From an uncultured Lachnospiraceae bacterium (GTDB lineage Bacteria > Bacillota > Clostridia > Lachnospirales > Lachnospiraceae), in assembly GCA_902788035.1 (NCBI GenBank), contig CADAIL010000022.1:37430-101429 (forward strand): 64,000 nt of DNA. The letters run 5' to 3'. Position 1 is the stretch's first letter; each line of letters opens with the position of its first letter. The notes below the pieces were generated by a model. That model was given only the letters and a program-made list of their open reading frames with translations, was not told the origin of the DNA and searched no databases. Below are positions 50,403-60,026 of this stretch, one piece after another. The position numbers and the translations under genes are program-made.

Positions 50403-50494
50403 ACTATACTTCATAAACGCCTCGGCGTTCCTGCCGCGACGCACGCAGCGCGAGAGCGCCTTCCACTGCGCACGTCAGTGATTCGCCGCCTTAC

Positions 50495-51532
50495 TCACGC
50501 GTCCACTCCGAACCGTATCCCCGCGCTCTTTCTCGCCGTTTCGAGCGCAGTCATGACAGCGTCAGACCTCTCAAGGCAGGCAGCAGCTGCTGCGTCATCC
50601 TTCGTGTCGACGATCCGCGCAAAATCCATGAACTCCTGGGTCATGCGGTGCCGCATCTCCGGAGCAATAAACTTTCCGCTCTCCATCGCGCGGCTCATAC
50701 CGCCCGCAGCGTTGGGTACCGGCGGCTTCGTGTCGTCAGCGTACTCATAATCAACTCCCTCAATGACATTAGGCTTGCCGATGAGTCTCATCCAGCCGTT
50801 CTCTCCCTGGAATATTGCAAATGACGGACTGTCCGAATCCTTAGCCCCCGTACACACCGCAGTTATCCCATCATATATGAGGACCGCCGTTCCGGATGTG
50901 TCCGCTCCGTTAAAGCCAAGGTTCGGGAAATACTTCGCGTCCTTCGGTGCACCGAGCAGGCCGACTGTCAGATAAACATTGTAGAGATTGATATCATACA
51001 GCGCGCCGCCCGACAGGTTCGGGTCAAAAGCAGGCTCGACCTCACCCGCCAAATACTTCTTATATCTGCTGGAATACTGCGAGTAGTTGCACTGCCCCAT
51101 CTTCAGTGTCCCGAGTTTCGGCAGCAGCTCCGCCATCTTCTCAAAGACTTTGCTGTGCATTGTCGTGATAGCCTCAAGGCAGTAGACACCCTTTTCCGCT
51201 GCGATCTCCGCCAGCTCTTTGGCTTCCGCCACCGTCGATACGAACGGCTTCTCCAGAATGACATTCACACCCGCAAGCAGTGCCTGCTTTGCATAAGGAT
51301 AGTGCGCGCTGTTGACAAGTCCGATATACACGCAGTCAACGCCGCTGTCGGCAAGCAGCTCAGCATAGTCTGTATAAACTTTGCCGATTCCGTACTGCTC
51401 CGCCAGCTTCTCGCCCTTTTCACGGCTCTTCGGTCTTGCAAATATAGCCGTGCGCTCTATCTCAGCAATCTCCTCCATGGCAAACAGCGCTTCATGCACA
51501 ATCTTACCTGTTCCGATAATACCCAGCTTCAT
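50495..51532 (-). CDS. Gfo/Idh/MocA-family oxidoreductase
   Basis: A 345-residue NAD(P)-dependent sugar or polyol dehydrogenase. The Rossmann fold begins KLGIIGTGKIVHEAL. The EKP motif with catalytic lysine is VILEKPFVST near 95. LSGGALYDINLYNVYL resembles the dimeric dihydrodiol/xylose dehydrogenase-like subgroup. The start at 51532 follows GGAGG that lies in the last codons of the upstream methyltransferase, one base after its stop. Substrate cannot be told. Confidence 0.92.
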   Translation of the reverse strand: MKLGIIGTGKIVHEALFAMEEIAEIERTAIFARPKSREKGEKLAEQYGIGKVYTDYAELLADSGVDCVYIGLVNSAHYPYAKQALLAGVNVILEKPFVSTVAEAKELAEIAAEKGVYCLEAITTMHSKVFEKMAELLPKLGTLKMGQCNYSQYSSRYKKYLAGEVEPAFDPNLSGGALYDINLYNVYLTVGLLGAPKDAKYFPNLGFNGADTSGTAVLIYDGITAVCTGAKDSDSPSFAIFQGENGWMRLIGKPNVIEGVDYEYADDTKPPVPNAAGGMSRAMESGKFIAPEMRHRMTQEFMDFARIVDTKDDAAAAACLERSDAVMTALETARKSAGIRFGVDA

Positions 51533-51533
51533 A

Positions 51534-52385
51534 TCATACCTCCTTATCATCCATGCGTATCCGCTTAGCCAGCTCCCAGAAAGCCACCGCGCTGCAGGCC
51601 GCCACATTGAGCGAATCCACACCGTGTGCCATAGGGATCTTGATGGTGTAATCACATGAGTCAATAGTCTCATCTGTCAGACCGTCCCCCTCGGCGCCGA
51701 GAATGACAGCCAGCTTATCCTCAGAGCGGAGATGCGGGTCGTCAATCGTCACCGTGTCTTTCCTGAGCGCGAGGGCTGCTGTCTTAAAGCCGAGAGACTG
51801 GAGAAGTCTCACATAGTGCATGCCCTTCCCTTCCACAGTGTTCTCTGCAAATGTCCACGGCACCTGAAACACCGTCCCCATAGCCACCCGGCTTGCCCGC
51901 CGGTAATAGGGATCCGAGCACGAAGATGTGAGAATCACCGCCTCCATTCCGAGAGCCGCTGCAGACCTCATTATGGCACCGACGTTCGTAGGGTTCGTGA
52001 CGTTCTCCAGCACCGCAATCCTTCGGCAGTCGCTGACTACCTCCTCGACAAGGGGAAGCACAGGTCTTTCAAAAAGGCACAGGAGCCCTCTCGTCATCGG
52101 AATATTGGTCAGATTTCTGATTGCTTCCGGTCCTCCCGTAAACACAGGGATGTCACCGAGTTTTGCCAGGATCTCCGCGGCTTCACCCTCGATCTGTTTC
52201 CGCTCGACCAGAGCTGACACCGGTCTCATCCCTGCTCCGAGAGCCCGCTCCGTGACCTTGGGGCTCTCCGTGATAAAGAGACCTCCGTTCGGTTCATAAT
52301 AGTGCTTCAGCTGAGTCTCGTTGAGGCGGGCATAAAAATCCAGCCTCGGGTCCTTGTAGTCAGTGAGTTCGATAAAGTCTGCCAT
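51534..52385 (-). CDS. TrmH/SpoU-family RNA methyltransferase
   Basis: A 283-residue SPOUT methyltransferase acting on rRNA or tRNA 2'-O-ribose. Motif 1 is LENVTNPTNVGAIMRSA near 126-141, motif 2 VILGAEGDGLTDETI near 227, motif 3 IPMAHGVDSLNVAACSAVAFWEL near 250. The N-terminal part is the L30-like substrate-binding domain. It is translationally coupled to the dehydrogenase gene downstream. Confidence 0.93.
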   Translation of the reverse strand: MADFIELTDYKDPRLDFYARLNETQLKHYYEPNGGLFITESPKVTERALGAGMRPVSALVERKQIEGEAAEILAKLGDIPVFTGGPEAIRNLTNIPMTRGLLCLFERPVLPLVEEVVSDCRRIAVLENVTNPTNVGAIMRSAAALGMEAVILTSSCSDPYYRRASRVAMGTVFQVPWTFAENTVEGKGMHYVRLLQSLGFKTAALALRKDTVTIDDPHLRSEDKLAVILGAEGDGLTDETIDSCDYTIKIPMAHGVDSLNVAACSAVAFWELAKRIRMDDKEV

Positions 52386-52477
52386 GTGATCTCCATCCGG
52401 GAAATTTTGTTACTTTATTTTAACATAAAGCGCCGGATGGTGAAACAGATACTGTCGGTCAACACAAAAGAACCCTG

Positions 52478-52500
52478 CCTGTCTGAGTCTGACAGACAGG
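52478..52500 (-). terminator. Hairpin after the second dehydrogenase gene
   Basis: CCTGTCTG and CAGACAGG pair around seven bases, a short stem just beyond the stop of the gene at 52515. On the minus strand CAGGGTTCTTTTGTG follows, a weak U-run. Confidence 0.7.
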
Positions 52501-52514
52501 TCCGGATACGGAAC

Positions 52515-53534
52515 TCAGGCCTTATGGGACCTTGCGACTTCTGTCGCCATCTCGAGAATCTCGAGAACTTTGATGACCTCCTCGTCCTTCACGATCTTCT
52601 CCGCGCCGTTCTCGATTGCGTCAACCAAGTTGTCGTAAATTCTCTCATAATGAGCGCAGTCGACAGGTACCTTCTCCGTCACATTGTTGCCATCCGCATC
52701 CTTATAGACCAGAGTGCCCCATCTCTCCTCCGGTGCCGGGCTCTGGTTTACAACATGGCGTCCAACAACCTTCTTCTTTCCTGAATTATGGATGACAGGC
52801 GGAAGCGTCATGCTGCCGCGCGTTCCGTGCAGTGTGAATCTTGGATAGTCGATCAGCACGCACATGGAAGTAGAAATCGTGACCTTGCTGTTTCCGTAAT
52901 AAAAATCGATATCGAAGTAATCATCTCCGACACCCGGGTGATGAATACTTCTGACATCGCATTTCACGTCATCCGGCATTCCGAACAGACTGATGATCTG
53001 ATCCGTTGTGTGGACGCCGAGATTGTACAGGGTGCCAAGGTGGTCATACCAGCCATTTGTCTTGAAATAGTCGAAGTGACCTTCCAGCCTCACGATGTCG
53101 CCGATCTTGCCGCTGGCAATTACGTCTTTGAGCGCAAGGAAATCAGCGTCAAACCTTCTGTTCTGGTTCGGCATGCAGATTAGTCCCTTTTCTTTAGCAA
53201 GCTCGAACACCTCTCTTGCCTCAGCGGCAGTAGGTGCAAATGGTTTCTCCACCAGCACATGCTTGCCCGCCTCCAGTATCTGCTTTGCGTAGGGAACGTG
53301 GAACCTGTCCGGCGCAGAGACGACGACCAGGTCGACCTCAGGGTCCGCGAGAACCTCCGAGAAGTCTGTCGTAAACTTTATGTCGGAATAGAACGGTTCA
53401 TATTCCGCGAACTGTGCTATATCCTCCTCGCGTCGGTATATATATTTAATATGTACGTCTTCTCTGCTTTCCACATATGGAATATGATATTCGCGAACAC
53501 TGACTCCGAACCCGATGTAAGCAACTGTGATCAT
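52515..53534 (-). CDS. Gfo/Idh/MocA-family oxidoreductase
   Basis: A 339-residue NAD(P)-dependent dehydrogenase. It starts ITVAYIGFGVSVREYHIPYV, has LVEKPFAPTAAEA near 94 and GTLYNLGVHTTDQIISLFG near 165, the latter with the usual aspartate/histidine region. It resembles the YdgJ/YvaA-type scyllo-inositol or glucose dehydrogenases. It is divergent from the isomerase and transporter operon and probably belongs to the same pathway. Confidence 0.92.
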   Translation of the reverse strand: MITVAYIGFGVSVREYHIPYVESREDVHIKYIYRREEDIAQFAEYEPFYSDIKFTTDFSEVLADPEVDLVVVSAPDRFHVPYAKQILEAGKHVLVEKPFAPTAAEAREVFELAKEKGLICMPNQNRRFDADFLALKDVIASGKIGDIVRLEGHFDYFKTNGWYDHLGTLYNLGVHTTDQIISLFGMPDDVKCDVRSIHHPGVGDDYFDIDFYYGNSKVTISTSMCVLIDYPRFTLHGTRGSMTLPPVIHNSGKKKVVGRHVVNQSPAPEERWGTLVYKDADGNNVTEKVPVDCAHYERIYDNLVDAIENGAEKIVKDEEVIKVLEILEMATEVARSHKA

Positions 53535-53991
53535 GCTGTATTTCCTCCTTCAATTATATGATACTTTGCGCGCGTTTCGCTTCCAATAAGCCGGGCTATG
53601 CGTTCTCGTCCTGTGAACAGTCTTGTATCTGCTTCCATACAGGCACATTTCCAACTTATCGACAACATTGTATCAAATTTCCCATATAATTTCAACATAT
53701 CATTTCACCATATTCCAATCTTCTGTTCCCACATTTTTCATTTTTCACCTTTTCTTTTCTTATTATCATATTATTTCAAATTATTCGCCGTTTTTTTCAC
53801 TGAATTCTGCTTTAAATGACATTTTATGGTTAGTTCATTCTAATTGTGCACTTTAGATAAGATTCAATTTGGAATTTTGTGAATCATTTTGAATCATTTT
53901 ATTTGACATTATTTGGAATATTGTGGTATTATCATCTCAAGCAAGGAACAGCAAAAGTTGAAACAACTTGAAAAAAGAAAGGAACTCTGAC
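53535..53991. promoter_or_regulatory. AT-rich divergent control region with repeated motif and promoter
   Basis: This 457-bp region is far more AT-rich than its surroundings. A plus-strand promoter, TTGACA (53903-53908) and TATTAT (53927-53932) 18 bp apart, drives the isomerase gene. ATTTGGAATTTTGTG (53867-53881) and ATTTGGAATATTGTGG (53911-53926) are direct repeats 44 bp apart, about four helical turns, the second inside the promoter spacer. TGAATCATTT is also repeated between them. These are likely regulator sites. The DeoR-type protein at 60027 is one candidate. No gene is visible. Confidence 0.65.
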
Positions 53992-54927
53992 ATGAAATAC
54001 GCAACCAGACTCAACTCCTTCTTAAGGGTTGACAAAGATCTGAAGCATGCGCTCGAGGCAATAGGAAAAATCGACGGCGTTGACTTCGTTGATATGAACT
54101 ACCCGGAGCATTTTGCAGACTACTCAGTCCCGGAAGTAAAGCAGATGCTCGCTGACAACAACCTGAGATGCAACGCCATCAATCTTCGCTTCCGAGACAA
54201 ATTTCTTCACGGTGAGTTCGGCAACATCGACCGCCAGATTGCAGAAGACGCTATCACCCTCTGCAAGGAAGCCACCGAAGTATGCGAACAGCTGGACGGC
54301 TCTCAGGTCATCATCTGGCTTGGCTTCGACGGATTCGATTATTCTTTCCAGATCGACTACAACGAGTACTGGGACCGAATCATCTACGCATTCAAGACAA
54401 TCGCCGCTTACTCAAAGAAGCCGGTCAGCATTGAATACAAGCCATATGAGGAACGTGTCCACGCCTTCATCGACAGCTTCGGAACTACAATGACCATCCT
54501 GAATGAAGTCGACTCTGACAACCTTGGAGCCACCCTCGACTTCTGCCACATGCTGATGAAGAAAGAGAATCCTGCGCTGGCAACCGCATATCTGGCCAAG
54601 AGGGGAAAGCTCTTTAATCTTCATCTGAACGACGGCGAAGGCTCCACGGATGATGGTCTGATGGTCGGTACGGTAAACCTCTGGAAGACAATCGAGGTCA
54701 TGTACTACCTGAAAAAATATAATTTCAAGGGTGCTGTCTACTTTGACACATTCCCGAAACGCGAAGGCGCTGTCGCCGAGTGCGAGGCCAACATAAAGAT
54801 GTGCAGGCTCATAGAAACGATGATTGACAACTACGGCATCGAGAACATCGACAAAGTCGTCTTAAAGCAGGATGGTGCAGCAGCCGCAAATCTCATGGTC
54901 GAGCTGATCGCTGCAGCAAACGCATAA
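53992..54927 (+). CDS. TIM-barrel sugar isomerase/epimerase
   Basis: A 311-residue protein of the xylose-isomerase-like TIM-barrel superfamily (AP_endonuc_2 fold). Metal ligands are suggested by SIEYKPYEER near 143, LDFCHMLM near 184, FNLHLNDGEG near 210 and VYFDTFP near 250. Relatives include L-rhamnose isomerase-like and inosose/hexulose epimerases. I start it at 53992 after AAAGGAACTCTGAC. It precedes the ABC transporter and probably acts on the imported sugar. Confidence 0.85.
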   Translation: MKYATRLNSFLRVDKDLKHALEAIGKIDGVDFVDMNYPEHFADYSVPEVKQMLADNNLRCNAINLRFRDKFLHGEFGNIDRQIAEDAITLCKEATEVCEQLDGSQVIIWLGFDGFDYSFQIDYNEYWDRIIYAFKTIAAYSKKPVSIEYKPYEERVHAFIDSFGTTMTILNEVDSDNLGATLDFCHMLMKKENPALATAYLAKRGKLFNLHLNDGEGSTDDGLMVGTVNLWKTIEVMYYLKKYNFKGAVYFDTFPKREGAVAECEANIKMCRLIETMIDNYGIENIDKVVLKQDGAAAANLMVELIAAANA

Positions 54928-55082
54928 TAAAAGACTCACAGCAAAATTCGAGTCTCGCTCGATGGACAAAGCCCCGGAATCCGGCAAGTACCATTCGACA
55001 TAATTCCAAATTTCATCAAAGTATTTCATCGGACACGGTCCGATCAAATAAAACACACCAACATTTTTAAAGGAGGTTTCTT

Positions 55083-56216
55083 ATGAAGAAGAAGATCTTA
55101 GCAACAATCCTGGCAGCATCTATGGTCATGGGTCTTGCAGCATGTGGCGGAAGCGCAGGCTCCGGCAGCGCAGGCGCGGCCGCTCCGGCGGAGAGCACAG
55201 CAGCTGACGCCGGCGACACAGCCGAAACGGCAACCGGCGAGTTCAACCCGGATAAAGATCCGAGCTCAACAACAATCGAAGAGATCCGCGAGAAACTCGG
55301 TGAGGAAGTTCCTGTCAAGGCAGGTTACAATCTTGCGGCAATCGAAAAATCCATCTCCAACGAATTCTGGAGAACACTTCAGGAAGGCTACGAGAAGGCA
55401 GCTGAGAATGTAAATGCTGTAGTAGAAATCAACATCGAAGTAGACGCTACTACAGATGAAGGCGATGAGACAGGCCAGCAGACAATGGTCGAGAACGCTG
55501 TAAACCAGGGCGTTTCCGCTATCATGGCTTCCCCGATTTCTGACGCTAACCTGACAACAGCAGTCGAGAACGCACAGGATGCCAATATCCCGGTCATCAA
55601 CGTTAACGACGGTCTGATCGCAATCGCTGATTACTACTGCGGACCGAACGCATATCAGAACGGTCTCCTCGCAGCCGAGTGGGTTTCCAACAAGCTCGGT
55701 GACGAAGGCCAGGTAGGCATCGTCGTAGGTATGGCTAAGGCATTTGCAGCCCGCGAGAGAACCGCAGGCTTCAAGGACTGGATCGCAGACAACAACTCAG
55801 GTCTTGAAGTTGTCGCAGAGCAGAACGCTGACTGGGATCGCCAGAAGGCTAAAGAGCTCGCAGCTACATGGATCATCCAGTATCCGGACATGAAGGCAAT
55901 CTTCTGCAACAACGATGACATGGCTCTCGGCGTAGTAGAAGCAGTTGACGAGGCAGAGGCAGACATCCTTGTAGTAGGCGTTGACGGCATCGGCGAAGCT
56001 TATGACTCTATCCGCGCAGGCAAACTTGACGCAACCGTTGACTCCTTCCCGTACTATATGGCACAGGTCGCTACAGAAGTTACCCTCCGCGCACTTGCAG
56101 GCCAGGATGTACCGCACGTAACAGCTACACCGCAGGCTCTGATTGATTCCGAGAACGTTGACAAAGACGCTGCAGAGATCATCGGCTGGACAGACACAAA
56201 GTACGTAGCTGAATAA
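55083..56216 (+). CDS. Ribose-type sugar ABC transporter, binding lipoprotein
   Basis: A 377-residue periplasmic-binding-protein homologue of the RbsB type, anchored as a lipoprotein (lipobox LAAC, cysteine 21). An alanine/serine-rich spacer (22-60) leads to the binding domain, with ISNEFWRTLQEGYEKAAE, the repeated IMASPISDANLTTAVENA, and VVGVDGIGEAYDSIRAGKLDATV. AAAGGAGGTTTCTT precedes the ATG, so expression is probably high. The 155 bp upstream hold no recognisable feature. A hairpin follows the gene and probably holds its mRNA level above that of the other subunits. Confidence 0.94.
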   Translation: MKKKILATILAASMVMGLAACGGSAGSGSAGAAAPAESTAADAGDTAETATGEFNPDKDPSSTTIEEIREKLGEEVPVKAGYNLAAIEKSISNEFWRTLQEGYEKAAENVNAVVEINIEVDATTDEGDETGQQTMVENAVNQGVSAIMASPISDANLTTAVENAQDANIPVINVNDGLIAIADYYCGPNAYQNGLLAAEWVSNKLGDEGQVGIVVGMAKAFAARERTAGFKDWIADNNSGLEVVAEQNADWDRQKAKELAATWIIQYPDMKAIFCNNDDMALGVVEAVDEAEADILVVGVDGIGEAYDSIRAGKLDATVDSFPYYMAQVATEVTLRALAGQDVPHVTATPQALIDSENVDKDAAEIIGWTDTKYVAE

Positions 56217-56328
56217 TAAAAGCTCCAGCTTGCGGACAGTACGCAGTAACCGTCTCTCCTTATCAGTACAACATCATGAGCATACACCACGCAATGTATG
56301 AAGAGCGGATTTCTGCATAAGACAAAGG

Positions 56329-56356
56329 TGTCCGGGCCGGGTCTCCCGGCCGGACA
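56329..56356 (+). promoter_or_regulatory. Intra-operon GC-rich hairpin after the binding-protein gene
   Basis: TGTCCGGGCCGGG and CCCGGCCGGACA pair with one bulged G around a three-base loop, with no U-run. Such hairpins after a binding-protein gene usually stabilise the upstream mRNA or partly stop transcription. Confidence 0.7.
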
Positions 56357-56405
56357 TCTGAAATAACCGACAGACATATGCAATTAATAGCAATAGGAGA
56401 ACAAA

Positions 56406-57902
56406 GTGGGCAAAGCAGTTGAATTTACAAAAATCAATAAGTATTTCCCAGGCGTCCATGTTCTTAAGGATATCTCATTTTCAGTAGAAGAAGGCGAAGT
56501 ACACGCTCTCCTCGGTGAGAACGGCGCCGGAAAGTCAACACTTCTCAATATCCTCCATGGCGTATATCCGGAATACGAAGGCGAAGTCATGCTGCACGGC
56601 AAAAAAGTTCATTTCAAAGATCCGAACCAGGCAATCGTGGAAGGCAAGATTTCTAAAGTACACCAGGAGACGCTGGTCGTTAAAGACCTGACCGTCGGCC
56701 AGAACATCACTCTCGGCTATGAACCTCTGAAGGGCAGGCTTGTTGACTACGGAAAAATGAATGCGGACGTCAATGAGATACTGAAAGATCTCGACTGCAA
56801 CTTCAAAGCTGAGGACATTGCCGCTACTCTCACATCCGGACAGATGCAGATGCTGGCCATCGCCAGAGCGCTGTATCACAAGTCGACCATCATCTCTCTT
56901 GATGAGCCGACCGCTTCCCTCTCCCAGAAAGAGACCGAAGCACTTTTCAAAGTAGTTCAGAAACTGAAAAAAGACGGCGTCACGATCATGTACGTCAGCC
57001 ACAGACTTGAGGAAATCTTCCAGATCTGCGACAGAGCCACGATCATGCGTGACGGCGAGTATATCTGCACACTCGACGTCGGAAAGACCAACCGCGACGA
57101 GCTGATCCACGCCATGGTCGGCCGCTCGGTCGCAGCCGTCGCGTCGAGGCAGAAACCCTGCAGAAAGCAGGATGAAGTCGTCCTCAAGGTCGAAAATCTC
57201 ACCGGCAAGGGATATGACCATGTCTCCTTCGAGCTCCACAAGGGCGAAATCCTCGGATTCTTCGGTCTGGTCGGAGCCGGCCGCACGGAGACGATGCGAG
57301 CGATTTTCGGAGCAGACAAGAGGCTCGGCGGAAAAATTTACATACACGGCAAGGAGGTCACGGGTTCCTGGTACAGCACGAAGGCACTTAAGAGCGGAAT
57401 CGGCCTCATCCCCGAAGACAGAAAGACACAGGGCTTCCTGACACTTTCTTCAAATATCGACAACATCGCGATCGCGTCTCTGGAAAAATACATGAAGGGC
57501 GCTTTCATGGATCCGAAGCAGCAGCGTGCAAATGCAGAACGCTACTTCAAGGAAATGGACATCCACCCGAATGACCCGGATTATCTCACCAAGAACCTCT
57601 CCGGCGGCAACCAGCAGAAGGTCATCCTTTCGAGATGGATGTCGACAGACGCCGATATCATCATTTTCGACGAGCCGACCAAGGGCGTCGACGTTGCGGC
57701 AAAAGCTGAGATCTACCGCCTCATGGAAGACATGCTCGAGGAAGGCAAGTCCATCATTGTCGTCTCCTCGGAGCTTCCGGAAGTCATGGGACTCTCAGAC
57801 CGGATCATCATCATGTGCGAAGGCCATATCAACAAAGAATTCAACCGCGACGAATTTAAGAGCAGCGACGAGATGCTTGACTATGCTATAGGAGGAAATT
57901 AA
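56406..57902 (+). CDS. Ribose-type sugar ABC transporter, duplicated ATPase
   Basis: A 498-residue RbsA/MglA-type protein with two ATPase domains. Domain 1 has Walker A GENGAGKST near 37 and LTSGQMQM...LDEPTASLSQ. Domain 2 has a degenerate loop LVGAGRTETM near 290 and a good LSGGNQQKV...FDEPTKGVD near 400-425. The start is GTG at 56406, after AATAGGAG. It energises sugar import with the permease one base downstream. Confidence 0.95.
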   Translation: MGKAVEFTKINKYFPGVHVLKDISFSVEEGEVHALLGENGAGKSTLLNILHGVYPEYEGEVMLHGKKVHFKDPNQAIVEGKISKVHQETLVVKDLTVGQNITLGYEPLKGRLVDYGKMNADVNEILKDLDCNFKAEDIAATLTSGQMQMLAIARALYHKSTIISLDEPTASLSQKETEALFKVVQKLKKDGVTIMYVSHRLEEIFQICDRATIMRDGEYICTLDVGKTNRDELIHAMVGRSVAAVASRQKPCRKQDEVVLKVENLTGKGYDHVSFELHKGEILGFFGLVGAGRTETMRAIFGADKRLGGKIYIHGKEVTGSWYSTKALKSGIGLIPEDRKTQGFLTLSSNIDNIAIASLEKYMKGAFMDPKQQRANAERYFKEMDIHPNDPDYLTKNLSGGNQQKVILSRWMSTDADIIIFDEPTKGVDVAAKAEIYRLMEDMLEEGKSIIVVSSELPEVMGLSDRIIIMCEGHINKEFNRDEFKSSDEMLDYAIGGN

Positions 57903-57903
57903 A

Positions 57904-58872
57904 GTGAAGCAGTTATTTGATAAATATAAGAGAGAGTTCATCGTTCTTCTCGCTACCATCGCAATGTGCGCGATTTTCACCATCATGAATTCCAACTTCC
58001 TCAGATGGAGCAACTTCCTTACGATCCTCCAGCAGATGGTCCTTAATTCCATCCTCGCTGTCGGTATGATGTTCGCGATCATCACGGGCGGTATCGATCT
58101 TTCGATCGGATGTACATTTGCAATCACCGGCATCGTCGTTGCCTCCATCACAGTCGGCGGCGGCAACCCGATCATCGCCATCATCGCAGGTCTCATTGTG
58201 GGCGCTGTCCTCGGCGCTTTCAACGGATTCCTTGTCAACAACCTGAAGCTCCAGCCGTTCATCGCCACACTGGGCACGATGAGTTTATATCGTGGTATCG
58301 CCTACGTCGTGACCGGCGGCCAGCCCGTGACCAATGTTCCGGATTCCTACAGAAACATCTTTAACGGTAAAATGTTCGCAGGCATCCGCTACTACATCAT
58401 CGTCATGATCATCGTCTTCGTCGTCGCATACATCATTCTCCAGAAGACACGCACAGGCGCCTACCTCTACGCCGTCGGCGGAAATGAAGAAGCAGCCAAG
58501 CTCTCCGGCGTCAACACAGTCAGAACAAAGTACATCGCCTACATCATCTGCGGTGTGTGCGCTTCTATCGCAGGTCTGGTAATGCTCGCATCCCTCGGCT
58601 CCGCTGAGTCCACAGCCGGTACAGGTTATGAGACCAACGCCATCGCCGCTGCCGCAATCGGCGGCACAAGAATGGCCGGCGGCCGCGGTACACCGTTCGG
58701 AACATTCATCGGCGGTCTTATGCTCGCAGTCCTGAAGGTCGGTATGGTCGTCATCAACGTGGACTCCTTCTGGCAGTATGTTGTGACAGGTATCATCATC
58801 ATCGTTGCCTCCTACTTCGAATTCCTGCAGCAGGATGTTCAGGCATTCCTCGCAAGGAGAAAGCAGGCATAA
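57904..58872 (+). CDS. Ribose-type sugar ABC transporter, permease
   Basis: A 322-residue RbsC-type permease with about eight to ten membrane helices. GGIDLSIGCTFAITG near 60, NGFLVNNLKLQPFIATLGTM near 100 and GGNEEAAKLSGVNT near 195 are family hallmarks. The start is GTG after AGGAGGAAATTAAA. It pairs with the ATPase to import a pentose, hexose or polyol. Confidence 0.95.
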   Translation: MKQLFDKYKREFIVLLATIAMCAIFTIMNSNFLRWSNFLTILQQMVLNSILAVGMMFAIITGGIDLSIGCTFAITGIVVASITVGGGNPIIAIIAGLIVGAVLGAFNGFLVNNLKLQPFIATLGTMSLYRGIAYVVTGGQPVTNVPDSYRNIFNGKMFAGIRYYIIVMIIVFVVAYIILQKTRTGAYLYAVGGNEEAAKLSGVNTVRTKYIAYIICGVCASIAGLVMLASLGSAESTAGTGYETNAIAAAAIGGTRMAGGRGTPFGTFIGGLMLAVLKVGMVVINVDSFWQYVVTGIIIIVASYFEFLQQDVQAFLARRKQA

Positions 58873-58912
58873 GCCGGATAGTGATCAGACAGACACTTAT
58901 CCCGGTACATCC

Positions 58913-58946
58913 AGGGCTGCTGTATAATTGAACATACAACAGCCCT
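58913..58946 (+). terminator. Terminator of the ABC-transporter operon
   Basis: AGGGCTGCTGTAT and ATACAACAGCCCT pair with one mismatch, followed by TTTTATT. Confidence 0.9.
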
Positions 58947-59033
58947 TTTATTCATTCACACAGGATACATGACGTAAATCTATGAAGAATGTGTAAAAAC
59001 CAAACACCACTACAGCATTAAAGAGGTACACGC

Positions 59034-59954
59034 ATGAAAAAACAGATCACAGTCATCGGCAGTTTGAATTACGACATGATTCTCAAAGTAAAACGCCTCC
59101 CCTATGAGGGCGAGACCATGGCCGCTGAAGGAATCTCAACGGCTGCCGGCGGCAAAGGTTCCAATCAGGCCGCCCAGGCTGCAAAACTCGGCGTACCGAC
59201 CTACCTGATCGGCGCTGTCGGAAACGACTCCATGGGAGAATTCCTGATTGCTGAGGCGAAAAAATACGGGATCATCACAGACCGTGTCAAAATCGCGGAC
59301 TGCTCTTCCGGACTCGGGCTTGTCCACTCACTGGACGACGGCAGTGTTCACGCTACGATCGTCCGCGGCGCGAACTACGCCGTGACCCGCGAAGACATCG
59401 ACAATAACATGGATATTATCCGTAATTCCGGCGTCATCATTCTCCAGAATGAGATTACGCCGGACACGAACCTGTACATAATGGAAATCGCAAGGGACCT
59501 CGACTGCAAGTTGATCCTGAACGCCGCTCCTGCCGAGGAAGTCGATCAGGACCATCTCGCAATGTGCGACATCGTTGTCGTGAACGAAGTAGAGGCGTCC
59601 TACTACTGCGGCCGGGAGATCCGGGATCTCAGCTCCGCTATGGACGCGATCACAATCAGCAGCGAGCTCGGCAACACATGGGTATTCACACTGGGTTCCC
59701 AGGGTTCCGTCATAGCAAGCAACGGCCGCTGCGAGTTCGTTCCCTCCCACCACGTGCAGGCAATCGAGACCACCGGCGCAGGCGATTCCTACATCGGCGC
59801 GCTCGGCTATGCTCTCACACAGGGTATGGATGTGTTCGAAGGCGGCAGATTCGCGACATGCTGCTCCGCAATCACGGTATGCGGGATCGGAGCCCAGCAG
59901 TCTATGCCGACTCTTGAACAAGTTGAAGAATTTCGTTCAAATCTTTCCAAATGA
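59034..59954 (+). CDS. PfkB-family sugar kinase (ribokinase-like)
   Basis: A 306-residue kinase. GSLNYDMI and GGKGSNQAAQAAKLG near 39-53 are ribokinase-type, GAVGNDSMGE follows, and TTGAGDSYIGALGYAL near 245 carries the catalytic aspartate and anion hole. It probably phosphorylates the sugar brought in by the adjacent ABC transporter. It lies after the operon terminator and therefore has its own promoter, which I cannot define well. Confidence 0.92.
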   Translation: MKKQITVIGSLNYDMILKVKRLPYEGETMAAEGISTAAGGKGSNQAAQAAKLGVPTYLIGAVGNDSMGEFLIAEAKKYGIITDRVKIADCSSGLGLVHSLDDGSVHATIVRGANYAVTREDIDNNMDIIRNSGVIILQNEITPDTNLYIMEIARDLDCKLILNAAPAEEVDQDHLAMCDIVVVNEVEASYYCGREIRDLSSAMDAITISSELGNTWVFTLGSQGSVIASNGRCEFVPSHHVQAIETTGAGDSYIGALGYALTQGMDVFEGGRFATCCSAITVCGIGAQQSMPTLEQVEEFRSNLSK

Positions 59955-60026
59955 CCATGTTTTTTACCCGTTTTTCGTGCTATAATGCAAAAAAATGATA
60001 CCATTTGAAATATCAAGGAGGGCATT

